Assembly: GCA_903845055.1 (NCBI GenBank)
Contig: CAIMWF010000092.1
Span: forward strand, 1 to 59,331
From: an uncultured Bacteroidales bacterium
GTDB taxonomy: Bacteria; Bacteroidota; Bacteroidia; Bacteroidales; FEN-979
Length of the DNA stretch: 59,331 nt
Reading direction: 5' to 3'
Below, one piece after another: positions 52,709 to 59,331 of the stretch. Every line of letters begins with the position of its first letter. Position 1 is the first letter of the stretch. The translations under genes and the position numbers were made by a program. The notes under the pieces are model-generated. The model was not told where the DNA came from, searched no databases, and saw nothing but the letters and a program-made list of their open reading frames with translations.

Positions 52709-55534
52709 GTGGAAGAGAATCTTGAAGTATTCGGTGCCAGGGTTCATAACCTGAAAAACATTGACCTGGTCCTGCCCCGTCAAAAACTGGTCGTTTTTAC
52801 GGGGCTGAGCGGCAGCGGCAAATCATCCCTGGCCTTTGACACGATTTATGCCGAAGGGCAGCGCCGTTACATGGAGACCTTTTCGGCCTATGCACGACAG
52901 TTCATCGGAAACCTTGAACGTCCCGACGTTGACAAGATCAACGGTCTCAGCCCGGTTATTTCCATCGAACAGAAATCCACCAACCGCAACCCAAGGTCGA
53001 CGGTGGGTACGATCACCGAAATCTATGATTTCATGCGGCTTCTCTTTGCCCGGGCGGCCGACGCTTACTCCTATGTGACCGGCGAGTTGATGGTCAGGTA
53101 CAGTGAACACCAGATCGTTGAACTGATCCTCTCCCAATACTCCGGCAAGGACATCCTGGTGCTGGCACCGGTGGTCAAGGGGCGCAAGGGGCATTACCGC
53201 GAACTTTTCGAGCAGATCCGCAAACAGGGTTTTCTCAGGGTACGCATCGACGGCGAGGTAAAGGAAATTTCGCACGGGCTCCAGCTCGACAGGTACAAAA
53301 TTCACGACGTTGAAATCGTGGTCGACCAGATCACGATACAGCCGGATGCAAAAAAGAGGCTCGCATCCTCGGTGACCCTGGCCATGCGCCATGGGAAAGA
53401 CGTGCTGATGGTCCTTGGCAGCGACAGTGACCCGGCCCGTCATTTCAGCCGTTTGCTCATGTGTCCCACTTCGGGAATCTCCTATGAAGAACCTGAACCG
53501 AATTCTTTCTCCTTCAATTCTCCCTATGGCGCCTGCGGCATGTGCAACGGGCTGGGAACAATTTCGGAGATCGACATCAGCAAGATCATCCCCGATCGCA
53601 CCAAAAGCATTAAAAAGGGGGGCATCGTTCCCATCGGTGAATACAAGAGTTCCTGGATATTCAAGCAGATCGAGGCCATCGGGGAGAAATACGGGTTCGA
53701 CATCAATACTCCCATCAGCGAGATACCCGAACATGCCATCAATGTGATCCTCAACGGTTCGGACGAGATCTTCCGGGTTAAAAATGAATACCTTGGCGTA
53801 TCGTCGAGCTATTCACTCAATTTTGAAGGAATCGTAAGCTTCATAAACTCGCAGCATGCCGAAGCTGCGCCGGCCGGGATCATGAAATGGGTGAGCAGCT
53901 TCATGAATAAAAAACCATGCCCCGAATGCAATGGCGACCGGCTGAAGAAAGAGGCCCTTTACTTTAAAATCGGGGGGAAAAACATCTCCGAACTGGCGAA
54001 CACGGGCCTGGTTAACCTCGCGGCATGGTTCGATCAGCTTCCCGGCCATCTTGATGAGCGAAAAAAAATGATCGCTCACGAAATTATCCGTGAAATAAGG
54101 ACCAGGATCCAGTTCCTGCTCGATGTCGGGATCGGCTACCTGACGCTGAACCGTTCGGCCAGGAGCCTCTCCGGGGGTGAAAGCCAACGCATACGGCTGG
54201 CAACCCAGATAGGCTCACAACTGGTCGGAGTTCTTTACATCCTCGATGAACCGAGCATCGGACTCCACCAGCACGACAACCTCCGGCTCATCCACGCACT
54301 GAAGAGCCTGCGTGATGCCGGCAATTCGGTCATCGTGGTCGAACATGACCAGGAGACCATTATGGCCGCCGACCATGTGATCGACATCGGGCCCGGCGCC
54401 GGGGTTCACGGGGGCCGCATTGTGGCCCAGGGCACCCCCCTGGAAATCATGAAAAGCGGGCAGCTTACCGGCCTGTACCTGAGCGGGAAACGCAGGATCA
54501 GCATCCCCGGCGAACGGAGGAAAGGCAATGGCAAATTCCTGAAACTTACCGGTGCGACCGGGAACAACCTCAAAAATGTCGAACTGAAGCTTCCCCTCGG
54601 GAAACTGATCTGTGTCACCGGGTTGTCGGGCAGCGGAAAATCCTCGCTGATCAACGAAACCCTTTACCCGATTCTCAGCCAGCATTTTTTCCGTTCCGAC
54701 CAGAAACCCCTGCCCTATCTCTCCATCGATGGCATTAAAAACATCGACAAAGTCATCGAAATCGACCAGTCGCCCATCGGGCGCACGCCGCGCTCCAATC
54801 CGGCCACCTATACCAAGATGTTTGACGACATCAGGAAACTGTTCGCAGGGCTGCCGGAGTCAAAAATCCGTGGATACCTGCCCGGCAGGTTTTCGTTCAA
54901 TGTGAAGGGAGGAAGGTGCGAAACCTGCAAAGGAGCCGGGTTGCGGGTGATCGAAATGAATTTCCTGCCCGACGTTTATGTCCCCTGCGAAACCTGCCGG
55001 GGTCACCGGTACAACCGTGAAACCCTGGAGGTCAGGTACAAGGGGAAATCCATCAACGATGTCCTGAACATGACCATTGAACAGGCGGTTGAATTTTTCG
55101 AAAACATCCCCTTCATCCTGCACAAGATCAATACCATCAACGAAGTAGGACTTGGGTACATCACCCTCGGGCAGCAATCGACCACCCTCTCGGGAGGCGA
55201 GGCCCAGCGTGTCAAGCTTGCAACGGAATTGTCGCGTACCGATACGGGAAACACCCTGTACATCCTGGATGAGCCAACCACGGGACTGCATTTCGAGGAT
55301 GTGAAGGTGCTTTTGTGTGTCCTGAACAAACTGGTGGCGAAGGGCAATACCGTCCTGGTGATCGAGCACAACATGGAGGTGATCAAGGTGGCCGATCATA
55401 TCATCGACATGGGACCGGAGGGCGGGGACATGGGGGGCATGATCCTGGCCGAAGGCACTCCCGAGATGGTCGCAAACCACCCAACGGGTTTTACAGCCCG
55501 TTATCTCAAAGAAATCCTTGAACATGCCCGATAA
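52709..55534 (+). CDS. uvrA: Excinuclease ABC subunit A
   Basis: The 941-residue ABC-type DNA-damage sensor of nucleotide excision repair has two ATPase modules. Walker A motifs lie in VVFTGLSGSGKSSLAFDTIYAEGQRRY and CVTGLSGSGKSSLINETLYP. ABC signatures are RSLSGGESQRIRLATQIGS and TTLSGGEAQRVKLATEL. Walker B motifs are LYILDEPSIGLHQHDN and LYILDEPTTGLHFED. The second zinc finger is intact (CETCKGAG ... CETCRGHRYN). In the first, the second Cys is Ser255 (CPTSG), while Cys252, Cys276 and Cys279 remain. The start is GTG at 52709. Length is normal. Confidence 0.97.
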   Translation: MEENLEVFGARVHNLKNIDLVLPRQKLVVFTGLSGSGKSSLAFDTIYAEGQRRYMETFSAYARQFIGNLERPDVDKINGLSPVISIEQKSTNRNPRSTVGTITEIYDFMRLLFARAADAYSYVTGELMVRYSEHQIVELILSQYSGKDILVLAPVVKGRKGHYRELFEQIRKQGFLRVRIDGEVKEISHGLQLDRYKIHDVEIVVDQITIQPDAKKRLASSVTLAMRHGKDVLMVLGSDSDPARHFSRLLMCPTSGISYEEPEPNSFSFNSPYGACGMCNGLGTISEIDISKIIPDRTKSIKKGGIVPIGEYKSSWIFKQIEAIGEKYGFDINTPISEIPEHAINVILNGSDEIFRVKNEYLGVSSSYSLNFEGIVSFINSQHAEAAPAGIMKWVSSFMNKKPCPECNGDRLKKEALYFKIGGKNISELANTGLVNLAAWFDQLPGHLDERKKMIAHEIIREIRTRIQFLLDVGIGYLTLNRSARSLSGGESQRIRLATQIGSQLVGVLYILDEPSIGLHQHDNLRLIHALKSLRDAGNSVIVVEHDQETIMAADHVIDIGPGAGVHGGRIVAQGTPLEIMKSGQLTGLYLSGKRRISIPGERRKGNGKFLKLTGATGNNLKNVELKLPLGKLICVTGLSGSGKSSLINETLYPILSQHFFRSDQKPLPYLSIDGIKNIDKVIEIDQSPIGRTPRSNPATYTKMFDDIRKLFAGLPESKIRGYLPGRFSFNVKGGRCETCKGAGLRVIEMNFLPDVYVPCETCRGHRYNRETLEVRYKGKSINDVLNMTIEQAVEFFENIPFILHKINTINEVGLGYITLGQQSTTLSGGEAQRVKLATELSRTDTGNTLYILDEPTTGLHFEDVKVLLCVLNKLVAKGNTVLVIEHNMEVIKVADHIIDMGPEGGDMGGMILAEGTPEMVANHPTGFTARYLKEILEHAR

Positions 55535-55539
55535 ATATG

Positions 55540-55547
55540 TACTTTTG
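55540..55547 (+). promoter_or_regulatory. Possible -7 box of the LOG-family gene
   Basis: TACTTTTG matches TAnnTTTG and lies between the uvrA stop and the next ATG (18 bases downstream). Confidence 0.5.
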
Positions 55548-55565
55548 ATCCTCTAAGTTTACACC

Positions 55566-56279
55566 ATGATGCAGGAGAAAGATTTAGCCGCCCTTAAAGA
55601 ATCCATACAACCGAAGACATGGTCGGAAACCATCAGCTACGATACCTGGGAGATCCTGAAGGTTATCTCGGAGATGGTGGAAGGTTTTGAAAAACTGAGC
55701 CGTATCGGGCCGTGTGTATCCATCTTCGGTTCCGCACGCATCAAGGAAGGGCAACCCTATTACAAACTCGCTGAAGAAATCGCATACCTGATGACCAAGG
55801 CCGGGTTTGGCATTATCACAGGCGGCGGCCCGGGCATCATGGAAGCGGCAAACAAGGGAGCCCACTTTGCAGGGGGCAAATCGGTCGGGCTGAACATTAA
55901 TCTTCCATTCGAACAAAGCCCAAACCCCTTTATCGACCCGAACAAACTCCTCAATTTCAATTTTTTTTACGTCAGGAAGACGATGTTCATGCGTTACTCG
56001 ATGGGTTTCATCGCCCTGCCCGGCGGATTTGGAACACTTGACGAACTTACCGAAGCGATCACCCTGATACAGACTCATAAACTGGTCAACTTCCCCATCG
56101 TCCTGGTATCAAGGCCTTACTGGCAGGGAATGATCGACTGGATTACCAATGTGGTTCTGGCTGAACAGAACATCAGCGCGACCGACCTGGAAATTTTCAA
56201 AGTGGTCGACACCGCGCAGGAAGCCGTTGATTACATCACCGATTTTTACAAGACCTACGCACTGAAACCCAATTTCTGA
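55566..56279 (+). CDS. LOG-family (TIGR00730) nucleotide phosphoribohydrolase
   Basis: The 237-residue cytosolic Rossmann-like protein has CVSIFGSARIKEGQPYYKLAEEIAYLMTKAGFGIITGGGPGIMEAANKGAHFAGGKSVGLNI. The LOG signature PGGFGTLDELTEAITLIQT (PGGxGTxxE) follows near residue 150. Enzymes of this family release the base from nucleotide 5'-monophosphates, including cytokinin ribotides; in bacteria the housekeeping substrate is usually AMP or CMP-like. The N-terminal ~45 residues (LKESIQPKTWSETISYDTWEILKVISEMVEGFEKL) are an added helical segment typical of the larger bacterial form. It was formerly labelled lysine decarboxylase-like, which is wrong. It lies between uvrA and rsfS, all on the plus strand. 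Confidence 0.92.
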   Translation: MMQEKDLAALKESIQPKTWSETISYDTWEILKVISEMVEGFEKLSRIGPCVSIFGSARIKEGQPYYKLAEEIAYLMTKAGFGIITGGGPGIMEAANKGAHFAGGKSVGLNINLPFEQSPNPFIDPNKLLNFNFFYVRKTMFMRYSMGFIALPGGFGTLDELTEAITLIQTHKLVNFPIVLVSRPYWQGMIDWITNVVLAEQNISATDLEIFKVVDTAQEAVDYITDFYKTYALKPNF

Positions 56280-56297
56280 TGGGTTCAGTTATTTGAT

Positions 56298-56305
56298 TAT
56301 TTTTG
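56298..56305 (+). promoter_or_regulatory. -7 box of rsfS
   Basis: TATTTTTG matches TAnnTTTG; the rsfS ATG is 22 bases downstream. It probably drives rsfS, ftsH and the following gene. Confidence 0.55.
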
Positions 56306-56326
56306 CATATTAACTAAAAATTCCTG

Positions 56327-56704
56327 ATGCCAAGAAAGAAGAAAAAAGAGACACGGGATATTTTAATCGAAGCGGCTGTTGCAGCCATGGTCAATACAAA
56401 GGCTAAAAACCCGGTTATCATGGATATGACCGGGATCAGGGGAGCCATTTGCGATGCGTTTGTCATCTGTCACGGCAGTTCTAGGACTCAAACCGAAGCC
56501 ATCGCCGGCTACGTGATCGAGGAGGTCAAGAAACAAACCGGGCAAAACCCTTGGCACCGGGAGGGTTTTGAAAATGCGGAATGGATTTTGATTGACTATG
56601 GTGACGTAGTCATCCACATTTTTCAGGAAGAACGGCGCAGGTTCTATAACATAGAGCAATTATGGGCCGATGCCCCTATCACAAAGGTTGACACTCACGA
56701 ATAA
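56327..56704 (+). CDS. rsfS: Ribosome silencing factor
   Basis: The 125-residue RsfS/Iojap protein binds L14 of the large ribosomal subunit and blocks 70S formation during starvation. It shows LIEAAVAAMVNTKAKNPVIMDMTGIRGAICDAFVICHGSSRTQTEAIAGYV. The C-terminal signature is NPWHREGFENAEWILIDYGDVVIHIFQEERRRFYNIEQLWADAP. An N-terminal basic stretch (MPRKKKKETRD) is present. Length is normal. It is the first gene of a plus-strand group with ftsH and a LutC-like gene, an order I recall from other Bacteroidota. Confidence 0.96.
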   Translation: MPRKKKKETRDILIEAAVAAMVNTKAKNPVIMDMTGIRGAICDAFVICHGSSRTQTEAIAGYVIEEVKKQTGQNPWHREGFENAEWILIDYGDVVIHIFQEERRRFYNIEQLWADAPITKVDTHE

Positions 56705-56736
56705 ACAGAGTCACTTAATTTTTGGAATCAGACAGA

Positions 56737-58746
56737 ATGGCAGATAAAGGAAATAATTTCATACCACCAAAGGGGAAGCGTCCGAAATTTAGTTTTTACT
56801 GGATCTATGCGATCCTGGCAATCGTTTTCATCGCGATACAATATTTCAATTATTCAAACCCGGTGAAGGAGGTCTCCTGGAACCGGCTGGAGGAAATGCT
56901 TAAAAAGCAGGACATCGAAAAGCTGGTGATCATCAACAAGGAGAAGGCCGAAATTTACATCAAGAAGGAAAAGCTTAAATCAGATACCGCCTACAAGGAT
57001 TTCACCAAGCGCACCTTCGGCACCACCTCCACCTCGAATCCTGAATTTTTCTACCAGATCGGCTCCGAGGAGATTTTCCACGGACTGCTGAAAGACACCC
57101 GTGATACGGTTGTCGCCCGGATGAAACACGACAGTGTTGCTGCCGCCAGGATCGTCGAATTCCAGAAACAATACCCATACCCTCCCTCGACTGATACGCG
57201 CAAGGACTTTTTCGGGGATATCTTCTCCTACCTGCTGCCGATCATCATCCTGATCGGCGCCTGGTTCCTTATCATGCGTTTCATGAGCAAGGGCGGCGGC
57301 GGCGGCGGACAGATCTTCAACATCGGAAAATCGAAGGCACAGTTGTTCGACAAGGACACCAGCGTCAGCATTACCTTCAATGATGTCGCCGGACTGGAGG
57401 AAGCGAAGGTGGAGATCATGGAGATCGTCGATTTCCTGAAAAATCCTTCGAAATACACCAACCTCGGCGGAAAGATTCCGAAAGGCGCCCTGCTGGTCGG
57501 CCCCCCGGGAACAGGCAAGACTTTGCTGGCAAAAGCTGTTGCCGGCGAAGCCAAGGTGCCCTTCTTCTCCATTTCAGGATCCGATTTTGTCGAAATGTTC
57601 GTGGGCGTTGGCGCATCACGCGTCCGTGACCTCTTCAGACAGGCAAAGGAAAAAGCGCCCTGTATCATCTTCATCGATGAAATCGACGCCATTGGCCGTG
57701 CCCGTGGCCGCAATGCCATCACTGGTGCAAACGACGAACGTGAAAATACATTGAACCAGCTTCTTACCGAAATGGATGGATTTGGAACCAATGCGGGCGT
57801 TATCATTCTTGCCGCCACCAACCGCGCCGACATCCTCGACCGCGCGCTGATGCGTGCAGGTCGTTTCGACCGCCAGATCAATGTTGAACTGCCCGACCTT
57901 GAAGAACGCAAAGCAATCTTCAAAGTCCACCTGAAACCCCTTAAGCTCGATCCGGGCCTTGATGTCGATTTCCTTGCCAAGCAAACTCCCGGGTTTTCCG
58001 GTGCCGACATTGCCAATGTCTGCAATGAATCAGCTTTGATCGCAGCCAGGAAAAACAAATCCACCATTGAAAAACAGGACTTCCTGGATGCCATCGACCG
58101 GATCATCGGCGGACTGGAGAAACGCAACAAGATCATTTCAGTCCATGAAAAAAAGGTGATCGCCTACCACGAATCGGGCCATGCAACCACCAGCTGGCTG
58201 CTCGAATACGCCCATCCCCTGGTCAAGGTAACCATCGTTCCCCGCGGGAAAGCGCTGGGTGCCGCCTGGTATCTTCCCGAAGAACGCCAGATCACGACCT
58301 ACGAACAGATGTTCGATGAGATCACCTCAGCAATGGGGGGACGCGCATCGGAAGAGCTGATCTTCGGCAAAGTATCCACCGGGGCCCTGAACGACCTTGA
58401 AAAGGTATCAAAACAGGCCTATGCCATGGTGGTCTATTTCGGGTTGAACAAGGAGATTGGCAACATCAGTTTTTACGATTCCAGCGGGCAGAACGAATAT
58501 TCATTCCAGAAACCCTACAGCGAAAAGACGGCCGAAACCATCGACCAGGAGGTCCGTAAGATTGTCGAAAGCGCCTATGAGCGTGCAAAAACGATCCTCG
58601 GCGAAAACCGTGAAAAACTTGAACAGCTTGCCACCCTGCTGCTTGAACGCGAAGTAATTTTCAGGGAGGACCTGGAAGCCATCTTCGGCAGAAGGCCCTG
58701 GGATAAAGAGGAGGAAGTCACTCCGCAAGCAACGCTATTAACCTAA
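56737..58746 (+). CDS. ftsH: ATP-dependent zinc metalloprotease FtsH
   Basis: The 669-residue hexameric inner-membrane protease degrades membrane and short-lived cytosolic proteins. TM1 lies at ~18-35 ([18 protein letters not shown]), followed by a periplasmic domain, then TM2 at ~160-180 ([19 protein letters not shown]) and a GGGGGG linker. The AAA module has [19 protein letters not shown] (Walker A), [16 protein letters not shown] (Walker B) and [21 protein letters not shown] (second region of homology). The Zn-protease motif is HESGH (in [16 protein letters not shown]), with Ser where HEAGH is usual, and the third ligand lies in [10 protein letters not shown]. The start is ATG 56737; an upstream TTG adds only five residues. 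Confidence 0.97.
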   Translation: MADKGNNFIPPKGKRPKFSFYWIYAILAIVFIAIQYFNYSNPVKEVSWNRLEEMLKKQDIEKLVIINKEKAEIYIKKEKLKSDTAYKDFTKRTFGTTSTSNPEFFYQIGSEEIFHGLLKDTRDTVVARMKHDSVAAARIVEFQKQYPYPPSTDTRKDFFGDIFSYLLPIIILIGAWFLIMRFMSKGGGGGGQIFNIGKSKAQLFDKDTSVSITFNDVAGLEEAKVEIMEIVDFLKNPSKYTNLGGKIPKGALLVGPPGTGKTLLAKAVAGEAKVPFFSISGSDFVEMFVGVGASRVRDLFRQAKEKAPCIIFIDEIDAIGRARGRNAITGANDERENTLNQLLTEMDGFGTNAGVIILAATNRADILDRALMRAGRFDRQINVELPDLEERKAIFKVHLKPLKLDPGLDVDFLAKQTPGFSGADIANVCNESALIAARKNKSTIEKQDFLDAIDRIIGGLEKRNKIISVHEKKVIAYHESGHATTSWLLEYAHPLVKVTIVPRGKALGAAWYLPEERQITTYEQMFDEITSAMGGRASEELIFGKVSTGALNDLEKVSKQAYAMVVYFGLNKEIGNISFYDSSGQNEYSFQKPYSEKTAETIDQEVRKIVESAYERAKTILGENREKLEQLATLLLEREVIFREDLEAIFGRRPWDKEEEVTPQATLLT

Positions 58747-58764
58747 CCTGATCCTGCTCTGCGC

Positions 58765-59331
58765 ATGGAAGAAAGCACATCCAGGGAGAAGATCCTGAAA
58801 AAAGTGAGGGACGCCCTGATCGAAAAGACGGAGGCCCCATATCCGATCATTGACCAGGATTCATCCGTTTACAGGGATATGACCGAGCCACTGGATATCA
58901 CCTTCGCAGAGGCCCTTGTCAAAATTTCGGGCAAGTTCGTCTATTGCGAAAGTGAGGACGAATTCACCGGTTCGCTTAAGTCGTTCATCCTTGAAAAAGA
59001 TTGGGGTGTCCTCTATTGCCAGGATCCCGTGATCCATGAACTCCTTAAAAAAGGAGGAATTCCCTTTGAAGCTGACCCTGAAGCAATGCTGGAGGCCCGC
59101 ATCGGCATTACACGGTGCGAGGCGCTCATTGCACGGCTGGGCACCGTCCTGGTCTCCTCGCGTCTGAGCCCAGGGCGCAGGATAACGGTCTATCCTGAAA
59201 TTCATCTTGTTCTGGGATATGCGTCGCAGCTGGTTCCCGATTTGAAACAGGCCCTCTCCGGCATCAAGAAAAAATACCGTGACTTTTATCCATCGATGGT
59301 CTCGCTGATTACCGGGCCAAGCCGCACCGCC
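58765..59331 (+). CDS. LutC/YkgG-family (LUD domain) protein, 3' partial
   Basis: The gene runs off the right edge; 189 residues are visible. It begins MEESTSREKILKKVRDALIEK and contains the LUD-domain pattern IGITRCEALIARLGTVLVSS, then VYPEIHLVLGYASQLVPDLKQAL, ending at the window edge with LITGPSRTA, the usual ligand-loop motif of LutC. LutC works with LutA and LutB in lactate oxidation, but lone LUD proteins next to ftsH in Bacteroidota are probably something else; no lutA/lutB is seen. It follows ftsH by 18 bases. Family call good, pathway unknown. Confidence 0.85.
   Translation, partial: MEESTSREKILKKVRDALIEKTEAPYPIIDQDSSVYRDMTEPLDITFAEALVKISGKFVYCESEDEFTGSLKSFILEKDWGVLYCQDPVIHELLKKGGIPFEADPEAMLEARIGITRCEALIARLGTVLVSSRLSPGRRITVYPEIHLVLGYASQLVPDLKQALSGIKKKYRDFYPSMVSLITGPSRTA

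Noticed and set aside
56722-56736. TTG start for ftsH giving five extra residues
   Set aside because: The ATG at 56737 is a better codon and fits the family N-terminus.

Overview
The window is chromosomal DNA of a free-living, probably anaerobic member of the Bacteroidota, most likely order Bacteroidales. Direct evidence is the repeated use of the Bacteroidota promoter signature TAnnTTTG (and, at a few genes, an upstream TTTG), a near absence of Shine-Dalgarno sequences, two type IX secretion cargo proteins with PKD domains and C-terminal sorting domains, a Bacteroidota-type membrane pyrophosphatase, and outer-membrane/LPS genes of Gram-negative type. Coding density is high, base composition is moderately GC-rich and even, and I see no insertion sequence, prophage, CRISPR array, tRNA or rRNA. 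The only structural RNA recognised is RNase P RNA (rnpB). No stretch longer than 300 bases lacks a gene.

Layout. 1-6.5 kb: the 3' end of a secreted PKD/T9SS protein, a TylF-like methyltransferase, rpmH (L34), then a translationally coupled YfhO-type membrane protein and GT4 glycosyltransferase. 6.5-9.4 kb: MATE exporter divergent from rnpB, followed by wecB (UDP-GlcNAc 2-epimerase). 9.5-15.8 kb: gyrB, then a tripartite exporter (adaptor, FtsX/MacB-type permease, TolC-like protein) with no ATPase gene beside it. 15.8-20.2 kb: AhpC-type peroxiredoxin, MazG, a PagL-type lipid A deacylase candidate and archaeal-type ProRS. 20.3-26.6 kb: Gly/Tyr/Trp-rich lipoprotein, FadL-like porin, TPR protein, zinc-ribbon coiled-coil protein and Nif3 protein. 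26.8-33.8 kb: a degenerate receiver protein, lpxK, purine nucleoside phosphorylase, a small envelope protein, an LpxR-type lipid A deacylase, dnaB and an exported protein of unknown function. 33.8-37.9 kb (minus strand): bifunctional nuclease-UVR protein, nucleoside transporter, thyA, folA and a lipoprotein, a nucleotide-supply block. 38-45 kb: membrane pyrophosphatase, ECF sigma factor overlapping a single-TM/beta-barrel protein, and a second PKD/T9SS protein. 45.1-50.9 kb: gcvP, a Cys/Met-metabolism PLP enzyme and lpd, linking glycine cleavage P and L proteins. 51-59.3 kb: rfbC, a lytic transglycosylase, uvrA, a LOG-family protein, rsfS, ftsH and the 5' part of a LutC-like gene cut by the window end.

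Most genes are housekeeping. The points most worth a second look are: several genes whose start codon lies at the predicted transcription start (dnaB, the MATE gene and possibly lpxR), with rnpB supplying an internal calibration; a stand-alone receiver domain with Glu in place of the phospho-acceptor Asp; the overlapping ECF sigma / TM-barrel gene pair; candidates for both lipid A O-deacylase families (PagL-type and LpxR-type) in one window with lpxK; the exporter set lacking an ATPase; a phosphorylase with Asp at the base-recognition Asn position; and small intergenic tandem/inverted repeats of 8 and 9 bp units, one of which supplies a stop codon.
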